Counted from the stretch's first letter, positions 36,966 to 46,008 are shown. The stretch: DNA of 64,000 bases from Actinosynnema sp. ALI-1.44 (GCF_001984155.1 NZ_MTQO01000045.1:248001-312000); one strand, 5' to 3'. Numbers and translations are program-made. Notes: generated by a model from the letters alone, not told the origin.

Positions 36966-37520
36966 TCAGGCGTAGTCGAGCCCGTCGGAGCTCTGCCGGT
37001 GCTTCGTGCCGCATTCAGGGCACGTCAGGTCGTCGTCCAGCCTGGCGGCGCACCGGCAGACCCAGCCCTTCTGCACGCCCGGATTGCCCACGATGAACGC
37101 GTGCGCGGGCACGTCCCGTGTCACGACAGCGCCCGCGCCGACGAACGCGTTGCGGCCGATGGTCGTCCCGCAGACGACCACGACACCGGCGCCGAGCGTG
37201 GCGCCCTCGCAGACCCGTGTGGACAGCAACTGGTCGCTGCCGAGCTTCCGGTGCGCGCGGGGCCGCATGTCGTTGGTGAACACCACGTTCGGGCCGAGGA
37301 AGACATTGTCCTCACACGTGACACCGTTGAACACCAGGACGTTGTTCTTGACTGTCACGTTGTCGCCGAGGACGACCTGGCTCTCGACGAACGCACCGTC
37401 GCAGATGTTGCAGTCGCGGCCGATCTTCGCGCCTTCGAGTACGTGCGCGAAGGCCCACACCCTGGTCCCCTCGCCCACGTCCGAGCTCTCACAGAGGCCT
37501 CGTGGGTGCACGAACGTCAT
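36966..37520 (-). CDS. Left-handed beta-helix N-acetyltransferase (WlbB/WbpD/QdtC type)
   Basis: A 184-aa hexapeptide-repeat acyltransferase, likely acetylating a 3-amino group on a nucleotide sugar. Repeats such as GRDCNICDGAFVESQVVLGDN run through the middle. A C-terminal CxC...CxxC segment (WVCRCAAR, CPECG) looks like a zinc ribbon. Last gene of a six-gene operon; its ATG overlaps the preceding stop by 4 bp. The nearest families pair with a DegT aminotransferase, as here. Confidence 0.87.
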   Translation of the reverse strand: MTFVHPRGLCESSDVGEGTRVWAFAHVLEGAKIGRDCNICDGAFVESQVVLGDNVTVKNNVLVFNGVTCEDNVFLGPNVVFTNDMRPRAHRKLGSDQLLSTRVCEGATLGAGVVVVCGTTIGRNAFVGAGAVVTRDVPAHAFIVGNPGVQKGWVCRCAARLDDDLTCPECGTKHRQSSDGLDYA

Positions 37521-38587
37521 GCCAGCGCTCCAATCAGGACTTCGGCGACCCGCTGCTGCTGTGCCCGGGTGATGCCGGGGAAGATCGGCAGGCTGAGGAT
37601 CTCACCGGCGGCCAGTTCCGCGTTCGGGAACGACTCGCCGGTGGCGAACGGCTCGGTCTGGTGAATCGGTGTCGGGTAGTGGATCGCGGCGCCGACACCG
37701 TTCGCGCGCAACTCGTCGTGTACGCGGTCACGTTCGGGCACACGGACGACGTACAGGTGCCACACGTGCGAGTTGCCCGGCAGCACCTTCGGCAATGTCA
37801 CGCCCGCGACTCCGGTGAGCAACGTGGTGTAGTAGTCCGCGGCGGCCGCGCGTTGGGCGTTCCACTCCGCGAGCCGCCGGAGCTTCGCCTGCAGGACAAC
37901 GGCTTGCAGCGTGTCCATCCTGCTGTTGAAGCCAAGCGTGCTGTGCACGTACTTCTCGGCCGAACCGTGCTCGCGCAGCAACCGGATTTTCGCCGCCAGG
38001 TCCGGGTTGTTGGTCGTCACGGCACCCGCGTCGCCGTATGCGCCGAGGTTCTTGCCCGGGTAGAAGCTGGTTCCCGCGATGTCACCGAGGAAGGTGCGGC
38101 CGTGCCGGGACGCGCCCTGCGACTGCGCCGCGTCCTCCACCACGGTGATTCCCTGGTCGAGCAGGTCTTCGACCGGGGCCAGCTGCCCGTACAGGTGAAC
38201 CGGCAGGAAAGCCTTGGTCCGCGGGGTGATCGCGGCCAGCGCGGCCTTGGTGTCGATCAGCAGCGTGTCCGGGTCGCAGTCCACGAAGACCGGCGTGGCA
38301 CCGCTGCGGGCGACCGCTTCGGCCGTGGCGATGAAGGAGTTCGTGGGCAGGACGCACTCGTCGCCGTGCCCGACCCCGATGGCCCGCAACGCCAACTCCA
38401 GCGCGTCGGTGCCGTTCGCGACGCCGACGCAGTGCGCCACGCCTTGGAAGGTCGCGTACTCCTGCTCGAACTCGGCGACCTGCGGGCCGCCGACGAAGGC
38501 GGTCCTGGTGAGCACCGCGTCCCAGCCCGACGCCACCTCCAGTGCGATCTCGGCGTGCTGCAGTGACAGGTCGACTGGCGGGATCAT
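37517..38587 (-). CDS. DegT/DnrJ/EryC1/StrS aminotransferase B (3-amino sugar type)
   Basis: A 356-aa PLP-dependent sugar aminotransferase. PLP Lys lies in FYPGKNLGAYGDAG, after the PLP-phosphate segment (EDAAQSQGA). Best resemblance is to QdtB/FdtB/WlbC 3-aminotransferases, which form 3-amino-3-deoxy sugars; it sits directly before the matching acetyltransferase. ATG 38587 overlaps the upstream stop by 4 bp, as does its own stop with the downstream start. Confidence 0.88.
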   Translation of the reverse strand: MIPPVDLSLQHAEIALEVASGWDAVLTRTAFVGGPQVAEFEQEYATFQGVAHCVGVANGTDALELALRAIGVGHGDECVLPTNSFIATAEAVARSGATPVFVDCDPDTLLIDTKAALAAITPRTKAFLPVHLYGQLAPVEDLLDQGITVVEDAAQSQGASRHGRTFLGDIAGTSFYPGKNLGAYGDAGAVTTNNPDLAAKIRLLREHGSAEKYVHSTLGFNSRMDTLQAVVLQAKLRRLAEWNAQRAAAADYYTTLLTGVAGVTLPKVLPGNSHVWHLYVVRVPERDRVHDELRANGVGAAIHYPTPIHQTEPFATGESFPNAELAAGEILSLPIFPGITRAQQQRVAEVLIGALA

Positions 38588-39207
38588 CGAATCCTCCTGG
38601 CGGGCACCCCGGCCCATACCTCGTTGTCCGGCACGTTCTCCAGCACGACGGCACCCATTCCGATCAGTGCACCCGCGCCGACCGACAAGCCTTCCCTGAT
38701 CAGCGCACCGCTGCCGAGGTACGCGGTCTCCCCCACCGAGACGTTGCCCGCCACCGCGACCCGCGCTGCGAACGTGACATAGGAGGAGACGCGATCGTCA
38801 TGCGTGATCGTGACATGCGGCATGATCACGACGTGCTCGCCGATTTCCTGCGGCGCGGTCACGGCGACGAACGCGAGCACGACCGAGCCCGCGCCGACCG
38901 CAGTCCCCGCCGCGATGCTGGCCAGCGGGTGCACGACAGTGCCGTAACGCTCCGGTTCCAGGTCCAGGCGTTGCGCGATTCGCTTGCGGCTGGCCAGGTC
39001 TGTGGTCCTCGCGGTGCAGATGACGACCTGCGCGTCGGGGTAGTCCGCGATCGCGTCGAGCGGGCCGAGTACAGGCAGCCCGTCGACGTCCTTGCCCTGC
39101 AACGCGGGGTTGTCGTCGACGAACCCGAGCACCTTGAAGGAATCCCGGGCGGCGGCAAGCGTTTCCCTTGCCAGACCGCCCGCGCCGACGAGGATCAACG
39201 GGTTCAT
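38584..39207 (-). CDS. NeuD/PglD-type sugar O/N-acyltransferase
   Basis: A 207-aa protein with an N-terminal Rossmann-like PglD domain (ILVGAGGLARE) and C-terminal left-handed beta-helix with GxGSxV hexads. PglD-type enzymes acetylate a 4-amino group; in other systems NeuD relatives act on sialic acids. Catalytic His is expected in the THDD segment. Overlaps both neighbours by 4 bp. Confidence 0.88.
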   Translation of the reverse strand: MNPLILVGAGGLARETLAAARDSFKVLGFVDDNPALQGKDVDGLPVLGPLDAIADYPDAQVVICTARTTDLASRKRIAQRLDLEPERYGTVVHPLASIAAGTAVGAGSVVLAFVAVTAPQEIGEHVVIMPHVTITHDDRVSSYVTFAARVAVAGNVSVGETAYLGSGALIREGLSVGAGALIGMGAVVLENVPDNEVWAGVPARRIR

Positions 39208-40319
39208 CGGATGATCTCGGCGAGCGCGGTCACCACAGTGTCCTGTTCGGACTCGGCCATCTGGTGGAACAGCGGCAGGATCACCGAACGGCTGGTCAGG
39301 TGTTCGGTGACCGGCAGGTTCGCCTTGTCGTACGCGGGTTCGAGGTGCGACGCCATGATCCCGCGCCGCGCCGAGACACCCCGCGTCAACAGGCCTTCGA
39401 GCACGTCGACGGACGTGCCTTCGTAGGAGTCCGGCAGCACGACCCAGAACGACTGGTAGTTCGTTGTCCCGTAATCCGGGTCGGTCACCCAGGTCAGGCC
39501 GTCGATCTCGGCGAGCAGCTTGTGGTAGCGCGCGGCCAGTTCCCGGCGGCGCTCGATCACGTCCGGCAGCTTGGCCAGCTGCACCAACCCGATCGCTGCC
39601 TGGATGTCGGTCATCCGGTAGTTGAACCCGACCTCGTCGTACGACTCGAGTTTCACGCCGGACGAGGTGTGCCTGTCGGCTGCGGACACGCTCATTCCGT
39701 GCTCCCGCAACCGGCGCAGCCGGGCAGCCTGGTCCGGATCGGACACGGTGAGCATGCCGCCTTCACCCGTGGTGAGCAGCTTGCGCGGGTGGAACGACCA
39801 GGTCGCCAGCGAGGCGCTCGCGCTGACCGGGTTGCCGCGGTAGGTGGATCCCGCGGCGCAGGCCGAGTCGTGCACCAAGGCGAGGGACTGCTTCGAGCAC
39901 ACCGCTTCCAGCGCGTCGACGTCGAACGGGACGCCGCCCTGGTGGACACCGATCACGGCCGCGGTCCTGGGCGTGCGCACCGCTTCGATCGTCGCCGGGG
40001 TGAGGTTGCCGGTCAACGGGTCGACGTCGGCGAAGACCGGTGTCGCGCCGACGTACCGTGCGGCGTTGGCCGTCGCGATGAACGAGAACGACGGCACCAC
40101 GACCTCGTCGCCCGGTCCGACGCCCAGCAGGTGCAACGCCAGGTGCAACGCCGTGGTGCACGAGGAAACCGCGACACCTTCGGCGGCACCGGCGTACCCC
40201 GCGAACTCCTTTTCGAACTCGGCGACCCGCGGCCCCTGGGCGACCCAACCGGATCGCACCGCTGCCGCGGCGGCCTCGGCTTCCTCCTCGCCGAGCCACG
40301 GCCGGATGACGGGGATCAT
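39204..40319 (-). CDS. DegT/DnrJ/EryC1/StrS aminotransferase A
   Basis: A 371-aa PLP sugar aminotransferase. PLP Lys is in WSFHPRKLLTTGEGG and the His/Asp pair before it is HDSACAAG. It differs clearly from aminotransferase B, so the two probably act on different carbons or different intermediates. Its place next to the PglD-type transferase suggests 4-amination (PglE-like). ATG 40319 overlaps the upstream stop by 4 bp. Confidence 0.88.
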   Translation of the reverse strand: MIPVIRPWLGEEEAEAAAAAVRSGWVAQGPRVAEFEKEFAGYAGAAEGVAVSSCTTALHLALHLLGVGPGDEVVVPSFSFIATANAARYVGATPVFADVDPLTGNLTPATIEAVRTPRTAAVIGVHQGGVPFDVDALEAVCSKQSLALVHDSACAAGSTYRGNPVSASASLATWSFHPRKLLTTGEGGMLTVSDPDQAARLRRLREHGMSVSAADRHTSSGVKLESYDEVGFNYRMTDIQAAIGLVQLAKLPDVIERRRELAARYHKLLAEIDGLTWVTDPDYGTTNYQSFWVVLPDSYEGTSVDVLEGLLTRGVSARRGIMASHLEPAYDKANLPVTEHLTSRSVILPLFHQMAESEQDTVVTALAEIIR

Positions 40320-41278
40320 CGCTGGCCCCGCCACCATGTGACGAGCGAGGCGAGGCCGTCCTCGAGGCCGATGCTCGGCGTCCAGCCCAGATCCCGTTGC
40401 GCCGCACTGATGTCGGCGAGCCTGCGGGTGACGGCGTTGACCGACCTCGCCGGGCCGAACTCCAGCTCGGAGGTCGAGCCCATCACCTTCTGCAGCGCCT
40501 CCGCCAGCTCCAGCAACGACGTTTCGGTCGCGGTGGCGATGTTGTACACCGTGTCGGTGGCGTCCGACTGGGCGGCAAGGATGTTCGCCCGTGCGATGTC
40601 CTCGACGTGCACGAAGTCCATGGTCTGCTTGCCGTCGCCGAGCACGAGCGGGGGCTCACCGGCCTCGATGCGTTCCATCCAGCGGATGAGCACCTCGGTG
40701 TACTTGCCGTGCGCGTCCATCCTCGGGCCGTACACGTTGAAGTAGCGCAGGGCCACGTAGTCGAGGTCGTGCATGGCCTTGAAGCTGCGCAGCATGCCTT
40801 CGTTGAAGGCTTTCGCGGCGCCGTAGAACGTGTCGTTGTGATACGGGTGGTGCGACTCGCGGGTCGGGAACTCGTCGGCGAGCCCGTAGACCGACGCCGA
40901 AGACGAGGCGACGACTTTGGACACGCCCGCGTCCACGGCGGCTTCGATCACGTTGAAAGTGCCGTCCACCAGCACTTCCAGCGCCGTACGCGGCTCGGCG
41001 GCGCACTGCGTGATGCGCAGCGCGGCCAGGTGGAACACGACGTCCTTGCCCTCGCTGAGCTTGCGCATCAGGGCCGCGTCGCGGATGTCACCCTCGACCA
41101 GTTCGACCTTGTCGGGCGCGCGGTCCAACGCGGTGCGCAGGTTGGCCCGCGTGCCACGGCTGAGGTCGTCGACCACGACCACTTGACCGGCACCCGCGTC
41201 CAGTGCCTGGTCGACCACGTGCGAGCCGATGGTGCCCGCGCCGCCGGTGACCAGGATCCTGGTGTCGGTCAGCTGCAT
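40316..41278 (-). CDS. NAD-dependent sugar nucleotide epimerase/dehydratase
   Basis: A 320-aa extended SDR. NAD motif TGGAGTIGS is at residues 11-19, the catalytic Tyr and Lys are in FYGAAK (about residue 158), and RYFNVYGPRM is the substrate loop. It may be a UDP-GlcNAc 4-epimerase or a 4,6-dehydratase; the sequence does not settle which. It overlaps the oxidoreductase stop by 1 bp. Confidence 0.88.
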   Translation of the reverse strand: MQLTDTRILVTGGAGTIGSHVVDQALDAGAGQVVVVDDLSRGTRANLRTALDRAPDKVELVEGDIRDAALMRKLSEGKDVVFHLAALRITQCAAEPRTALEVLVDGTFNVIEAAVDAGVSKVVASSSASVYGLADEFPTRESHHPYHNDTFYGAAKAFNEGMLRSFKAMHDLDYVALRYFNVYGPRMDAHGKYTEVLIRWMERIEAGEPPLVLGDGKQTMDFVHVEDIARANILAAQSDATDTVYNIATATETSLLELAEALQKVMGSTSELEFGPARSVNAVTRRLADISAAQRDLGWTPSIGLEDGLASLVTWWRGQR

Positions 41279-42297
41279 CAGAACGTTCCTCCATTCACCG
41301 GCACGAACGTGCCGCCCGCGGCGTAGCTGGCCGACGCGGCTTCCAGTTGGGCAAGCACACGAAGACCGGACCGCCCGTCGGTGAGCGGTGCACGCTTCTC
41401 GATGATCGCCGCAGCGAACTCCGCCATTACGCCCCGCAGCGCCTCACCTGTCGGCAACGCGGGCGCGACCATGTCGCCGATGCGGTACGAGACCCGCTTG
41501 GCCTCGGGATTCTCCGACCAGTCGACGCCGCGGTTGTACACCGCGAGCGGCTGCGTGGGGTCAAGGTCGTTCCACACCGCGGTGTGCTTGGACCCGCCGA
41601 CGATGGTCGTCCTGATCTTGGTCGGCGACAACCAGTTCACGTGCGTGTGCGCGATCGCCCCGTTGGACAGCCGGATGGAGAGGTAGGCGACGCACAACCT
41701 GCCGAGGTCACGCGGATCGGAGCCGTGCGCGGCGATGGCGACCGGCTCGACCCCCGGTGGGAGAATCGCGTCCAGGATGGACAGATCGTGGGGCGCCAGG
41801 TCCCACAGAACGTCGATATCCGGCTGAATCAGGCCGAGGTTGATGCGCACGGAGTCGACGTACTGGATGTCACCGAGCTCACCGTCATGGACCAGACGGC
41901 GTAACCGTTGCACCACAGGGGTGTAACAGAAGGTGTGGTCCAGCATGAGCGTGAGGCCGCGTTCCTCGGCGGCGTTGACCAGCTTCAACCCGTCCTCGTA
42001 CGAGGACGCCAGCGGCTTCTCCACCAGCACGTGCTTGCCCGCCTCCAGCGCGGCGAGCGCGACCTCCAGGTGCGTCGCGGCGGGCGTCGCGACGGCAACG
42101 GCCTCGATGTCCGGGTCGGCAAGGGTGTCCGCGAGGGAATCGGTGGCCCGGACCGTGCTGTACCGGCCGAGCACCTCCTGCGCGCGGGTGATGTTCAGGT
42201 CACACAGCGCCTTGAGGTGCAGTTGCGGGGTCGCCTGGATGTTCCGCACCAGATTCGGGCCCCAGTAACCCGCTCCGATGACCGCCACACCAACCAT
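41278..42297 (-). CDS. Gfo/Idh/MocA-family sugar oxidoreductase (WlbA-like)
   Basis: A 339-aa NAD(P)-dependent oxidoreductase. The N-terminal motif GAGYWGPNLVRN and the EKPLA segment (catalytic Lys) are typical. WlbA/WbpB oxidise C3 of UDP-GlcNAcA to give the keto group for amination. First gene of a six-gene operon read toward 36966. The region upstream (42298-43181) has no gene and should hold the operon promoter. Confidence 0.87.
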   Translation of the reverse strand: MVGVAVIGAGYWGPNLVRNIQATPQLHLKALCDLNITRAQEVLGRYSTVRATDSLADTLADPDIEAVAVATPAATHLEVALAALEAGKHVLVEKPLASSYEDGLKLVNAAEERGLTLMLDHTFCYTPVVQRLRRLVHDGELGDIQYVDSVRINLGLIQPDIDVLWDLAPHDLSILDAILPPGVEPVAIAAHGSDPRDLGRLCVAYLSIRLSNGAIAHTHVNWLSPTKIRTTIVGGSKHTAVWNDLDPTQPLAVYNRGVDWSENPEAKRVSYRIGDMVAPALPTGEALRGVMAEFAAAIIEKRAPLTDGRSGLRVLAQLEAASASYAAGGTFVPVNGGTF

Positions 42298-42578
42298 CGA
42301 GATCCTCTCCGGAGAGTTTCTCCCGCACGGGTGGGGGAGCTATCTCACGAATCGTGATCGGCCCCCCGTGGCATTACATGGTTCGGCGAGGATCACCCCG
42401 GTTGGTACATTCGGGCAGTCGGGTCGTTCATCTCCCACTCACCGGGTCTTCACCGTGTAGGGAAACAACCGGCATATGTGCTCCACCAAGACGTCGGCCC
42501 GAAGTGCTGCGTAGGCCCACCAGGCAAGGTCGAGCGGTGTGCGGGTTTTGGGTGTGCAGCATGCACAGTGTGGTGCTT

Positions 42579-42727
42579 CGGGGTTTGTCCCTTCCGTATG
42601 GCCTGGGCGAAGCCCAACCACACGTGTCCAGAGGCCCGCCAGCACACCCAGCCCCGGCGACAGCCCAACGGATCCTCTTGACGCGTGTGGTTGCCTCCGG
42701 CAGGCCGTACGGAAGGGAGAAACCCCG
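42579..42727. repeat. Long imperfect inverted repeat, ~54-bp arms
   Basis: Left arm 42579-42634 and right arm 42674-42727 match in reverse complement with only scattered differences. Segments CCCTTCCGTA, AACCACACG and AGAGG pair exactly. Several differences replace an A-U or G-C pair by G-U, which keeps pairing and hints at RNA structure. The 39-nt loop is GC-rich. Confidence 0.75.
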
Positions 42728-42803
42728 CCCTGACCCCCGGGACACCGCGCCACGATCTGGCGCTGAAGCCCGTCCCGCCCCCTTTCCCTTTCGGTGGCCT
42801 GCC

Positions 42804-42920
42804 TCCCGGCGAGGGCTTCTTTCCCACTCCGCGACCTCTTCCGGTTTGGACATCTATGCCCCGGGGCACGGTGACGGTCATGCCGCGGTGTCCCCCGGGT
42901 GAAAAAAGGCCTCGCCGGGA
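42804..42920. repeat. Inverted repeat enclosing a GC-rich loop
   Basis: Perfect 11-bp arms TCCCGGCGAGG (42804-42814) and CCTCGCCGGGA (42910-42920), with imperfect pairing continuing about 12 bp inward. The enclosed 95 nt contain further CCCCGGGG and CCCCCGGG blocks. The right arm follows a run of six A. Confidence 0.65.
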
Positions 42921-42968
42921 GCGGACCTCGGGGCAGGAGGTTCTTCGTGCCGCGTTGCTCCCGGCGCA

Positions 42969-43014
42969 CGCTTCAGTGACCCGGGGTTTCAGGGCGCGGG
43001 TGTCCCCTGAAGCG
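42969..43014. repeat. Inverted repeat, third hairpin of the island
   Basis: Perfect 8-bp arms CGCTTCAG (42969-42976) and CTGAAGCG (43007-43014), 30-nt loop. Weaker than the other two, listed because it continues the series. Confidence 0.5.
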
Positions 43015-43181
43015 GACCTCTGCGCTAGCGCGCAGCCTATGTGGCCGGGTTTGCGGCTAGCGCGCGGCCCGTGTGGCTGCGTTTGCGGTTGCGGACAGGT
43101 GGGTTTGCCAGCGTGGCCGTCGACAGTGGGCACACGCCACCGCACTGTAGCCGACCGGTCACTCGGACTCCACAGTGGACG

Positions 43182-44111
43182 TCAGTCCTCTGCCAGGCCG
43201 TCCCGATCCGCCCACTCCAGCAGCGGTTCGATGGAGTGCGCCTTGTCGTCGATCGTGGCGTGCAGGTCGCCGAGTTCGGCGAACCGGGCGGGCACGGTGG
43301 CGATGGTGAAGTCGCCCGGCTCCACGTCGGCGACCTCGTCCCACCTGATCGGCGTGGAGACAGTGGCCTCCGGGTTGCCGCGAACGGAGTAGGCACTTGC
43401 GATCGTATGGTCGCGGGCATTCTGGTTGTAGTCGACGAACAGCATCGCCGGGTCGCGGTCCTTGCGCCACCACGTGGTCGTCACGTCGTCCGGCGCGCGG
43501 CGTTCGACCTCTTTGGCGAAGGCCAGCGCCGCGCGGCGCACCTCCTGGAAGCCCCATCGCGGCTCGATCCGGACGTACACGTGCAGTCCCGCGCCGCCCG
43601 AAGTCTTCGGATAGCCGGTGATTCCCAGCTCGTCGAGCACCTCACGAACAACATGAGCCACCCGGCGAACCCTCGGGAAAGGACAGTCCGGCATCGGGTC
43701 GAGGTCGATGCGCCACTCGTCGGGTTTCTCGGTGTCCGCACGCCGGGAGTTCCACGGGTGGAACTCCACTGTAGACATCTGCACCGACCAGATGACGCTG
43801 GCGAGCTCGGTCACGCACAATTCATACGCGTGTCGGTTGTAGCGCGGGAAGTTGACACGCACTGTTTCCAACCACGGCGGGGCGCCGTTGGGCACACGCT
43901 TCTGGTGCACTTTCTCACCGGACACACCGGACGGGAACCGGTGCATCATGCACGGTCGCTCCCGCAACGCGCGGACGATGCCGTCGCCGACCGACATGTA
44001 GTAGTTGACCAGGTCGAGCTTGGTCTCCCCGCGTGCCGGGAAGTACACCCGGTCCGGGTTCGACACGCGCACGGTGCGGTCACCGACCTCGATTTCGATC
44101 GCGGACGCCAT
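43182..44111 (-). CDS. LigD-type polymerase/primase domain protein
   Basis: A 309-aa stand-alone polymerase domain of the archaeo-eukaryotic primase type (LigD PolDom), used in non-homologous end joining or related repair. The metal motif LDLDPMPD (about residue 138) and the TSGGAGLHVYVR segment are clear. No Ku or ligase gene is in the window, so it may act with partners encoded elsewhere. The ATG at 44111 gives the usual length. Confidence 0.88.
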   Translation of the reverse strand: MASAIEIEVGDRTVRVSNPDRVYFPARGETKLDLVNYYMSVGDGIVRALRERPCMMHRFPSGVSGEKVHQKRVPNGAPPWLETVRVNFPRYNRHAYELCVTELASVIWSVQMSTVEFHPWNSRRADTEKPDEWRIDLDPMPDCPFPRVRRVAHVVREVLDELGITGYPKTSGGAGLHVYVRIEPRWGFQEVRRAALAFAKEVERRAPDDVTTTWWRKDRDPAMLFVDYNQNARDHTIASAYSVRGNPEATVSTPIRWDEVADVEPGDFTIATVPARFAELGDLHATIDDKAHSIEPLLEWADRDGLAED

Positions 44112-44120
44112 ACGGTGAAC

Positions 44121-44639
44121 CTAACCCGAAACCAGCGCCTCCGCCGCTGCCTTCGCCTGCCTGACCACGTCCGGGTCCTGCCGGATCGCCGCGACGACGA
44201 TCGCGCCTTCGACCAGCAGGAGCAGCCGGTCGGCTTTCGCGTCGTCGTCCACCAGTTCACGCAGGTGCCCCCACAACTCGTCCTTGTGGTGACGCACGAC
44301 GGCCGTGACCGCTGGTGACGTCGCGCCCAGTTCGCCGAAGGAGTTGATGAACGCGCAGCCGCGGTACCCCGGCTCGGAGAACCACTGGTACAGCCAGTCG
44401 AACACGGCGCCGACCTCGCCGCCTTCCCTCAGCACGTAGGCCATCAGGCTGTCACGCCACCGCTTGTCCCGGCGTTCGAGATACCGGACCACCAGCGCTT
44501 CCTTGGAGGGAAACAGCTGGTAGAGGCGTTTCAGCGAGACTCCGGACGTCGTTCGGATCTCGTCCATGCCCACGGCCTGGATGCCGCGGTCGTAGAAGAG
44601 GTGCTCGGCCGCGTCCAGAACTGCTGTCTCCTGCACCAC
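44121..44639 (-). CDS. TetR/AcrR-family transcriptional regulator
   Basis: A 172-aa repressor. The N-terminal HTH includes GMDEIRTTSGVSLKRLYQLFPSK in two helices. The C-terminal ligand-binding domain is short. GTG 44639 was chosen. Divergent from the DUF1348 gene, with two matched palindromes between them, so it very likely represses both. Confidence 0.9.
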   Translation of the reverse strand: MVQETAVLDAAEHLFYDRGIQAVGMDEIRTTSGVSLKRLYQLFPSKEALVVRYLERRDKRWRDSLMAYVLREGGEVGAVFDWLYQWFSEPGYRGCAFINSFGELGATSPAVTAVVRHHKDELWGHLRELVDDDAKADRLLLLVEGAIVVAAIRQDPDVVRQAKAAAEALVSG

Positions 44640-44654
44640 ATCACCCCTAGCGCT

Positions 44655-44696
44655 GAGAACGGTCGTTCTCTAGTCTAGCGGAGAACGACCGTTCTC
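44655..44696. promoter_or_regulatory. Paired TetR-type operators
   Basis: GAGAACGGTCGTTCTC (44655-44670) and GAGAACGACCGTTCTC (44681-44696). Each has perfect 7-bp arms GAGAACG/CGTTCTC, and the two sites are exact reverse complements of each other. Centres are 26 bp apart. They fill the space between the TetR start (44639) and the DUF1348 start (44717). Confidence 0.85.
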
Positions 44697-44716
44697 CCAC
44701 CCGGAAGGAGCCTCCA

Positions 44717-45175
44717 GTGGCGCCCCGACCCCCTTTCCCGCCGTTCGACGAGGACACCGCACGGATCAAGGTGCAGGCCGCCGAGGACGCGTGGAACACC
44801 CGCGACCCCGAGAAGGTCTCGCTCGCGTACACCGAGGACTCCGTCTGGCGCAACCGCGACCAGTTCGTCACCGGGCGCGCGCAGATCGTCGAACTGCTGA
44901 CGGCCAAGTGGAACCGCGAGCTGGACTACGCGCTGCGCAAGGAGCTCTGGGGATTCCGCGGCAACCGGATCGCGGTCCGGTTCCAGTACGAGTCCCACGA
45001 CGCCGACGGCCAGTGGTACCGCTCATACGGCAACGAGCTGTGGGAGTTCAGCGACGAAGGGCTGATGCGGCGGCGCGAGGCCAGCATCAACGACCTCCGG
45101 ATCACCGAGGCGGAACGCCGGATCTTCGGCCCGCGTCCCCAGGATGAGCACGGCGTGCCCTTCCCGATTCAGTAA
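44717..45175 (+). CDS. DUF1348 (SnoaL/NTF2-fold) protein
   Basis: A 152-aa cone-shaped-fold protein. Typical segments are [21 protein letters not shown] (split), [22 protein letters not shown] and the end RRIFGPRP. It starts GTG 44717 with GGAAGGAG upstream. Enzymatic role of the family is not established. Likely induced through the divergent TetR. Its last 7 bp overlap the convergent NmrA-like gene. Confidence 0.88.
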   Translation: MAPRPPFPPFDEDTARIKVQAAEDAWNTRDPEKVSLAYTEDSVWRNRDQFVTGRAQIVELLTAKWNRELDYALRKELWGFRGNRIAVRFQYESHDADGQWYRSYGNELWEFSDEGLMRRREASINDLRITEAERRIFGPRPQDEHGVPFPIQ

Positions 45176-46008
45176 CCCGGAGACCACTCCGCCGCGTGTT
45201 CCTCCGCGAACTCGGCGAACGTCCGCGGCGGTCGGCCGGTCAGGTCCAGCACAGCGGTGCTGACCTGCTCCTCCCGGCCTTCCCGGATGCCGTTCTCGAT
45301 GGCGGCGAGTGCGATGGCGAAGTCGGCGGGCATCCCCGTGGCCTCCTCGTATCCGGCCGCCTGCTCCTCGACGCTGATCTGCACCACCCGGACCGGCCGC
45401 CCCGACGCGGCGCTGATGATCGCCGCCGCGTCCGGGTAGCTCAGCGCCTTCGGGCCGGTGAGCAGGTACTCGCTGGCGTCGTGGCCCTGATCCGTCAGCA
45501 ACGCGCAGGCGGCGGCCGCGATGTCCCGTGCGTCGATCCAACCCAGCCTCCCGTCCCCGGCGGACGTTCGGATCTCGCCGTCCCGCCGGATCCGCGTCCC
45601 TATCGGGTGTGGGCTCAGGAAGTTCTGCATGAACCCGGACGGGCGCAGCTCGACCCACCCCGGTTGGGCACGCACACGCGCGGCCAGTTCCAGCGGACCG
45701 GGCGTGTCCGGCAGCACGAGTGCGGACCCGAGCAGCACCACCCGGCGCACACCGAGGCGCTCCGCCTCGGCCAGGAACGGCTCGACAAGCGGCATCGGGT
45801 CCACGTTCACCAGCGGAGGCACCAGGTAGACCCGGTCCACCCCGCGCAGCGCGGCCGAGTGCGTCGCCGGGTCCGTCCAGTCGAACCGGACCGCACCGGG
45901 TGCTGGGTTCCTGCTGGCCACTCGGACCGGCACGTCGTTGTCCCGCAACAGTTTCACCAGCGCGCTGCCGGTCTTGCCCGTGCCGCCGGTGACCAGTACC
46001 CCGGTCAC
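45169..46008 (-). CDS. NmrA-like NAD(P)H-binding protein (atypical SDR)
   Basis: A 279-aa protein with N-terminal motif [13 protein letters not shown] and a C-terminal substrate-type region containing WIDARDIA. Related proteins are NAD(P)H-quinone oxidoreductases (QOR2-like) or redox sensors. GTG 46008 overlaps the upstream NTF2-like stop by 4 bp (GTGA), so the two form an operon. Confidence 0.87.
   Translation of the reverse strand: MTGVLVTGGTGKTGSALVKLLRDNDVPVRVASRNPAPGAVRFDWTDPATHSAALRGVDRVYLVPPLVNVDPMPLVEPFLAEAERLGVRRVVLLGSALVLPDTPGPLELAARVRAQPGWVELRPSGFMQNFLSPHPIGTRIRRDGEIRTSAGDGRLGWIDARDIAAAACALLTDQGHDASEYLLTGPKALSYPDAAAIISAASGRPVRVVQISVEEQAAGYEEATGMPADFAIALAAIENGIREGREEQVSTAVLDLTGRPPRTFAEFAEEHAAEWSPGY

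Larger units (their letters stand above)
42298..43181. other. 884-bp gene-free island rich in inverted repeats
   Basis: Between the sugar operon and the LigD-type gene. Open frames on both strands give Pro/Arg/Gly-rich low-complexity products with no convincing start. Three large inverted repeats lie in series (42579-42727, 42804-42920, 42969-43014). The word GCTAGCGCGC occurs at 43024-43033 and 43056-43065. It could be a structured RNA or an interspersed repeat; copy number is not knowable here. Confidence 0.6.

Noticed and set aside
42428-43145. Several overlapping open frames with Pro/Arg/Gly-rich products
   Set aside because: They arise from the inverted repeats and lack starts with ribosome binding sites; treated as non-coding.
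43182-44111. Complete NHEJ locus (Ku, LigD)
   Set aside because: Only the polymerase domain protein is present; no Ku or ligase within the window.
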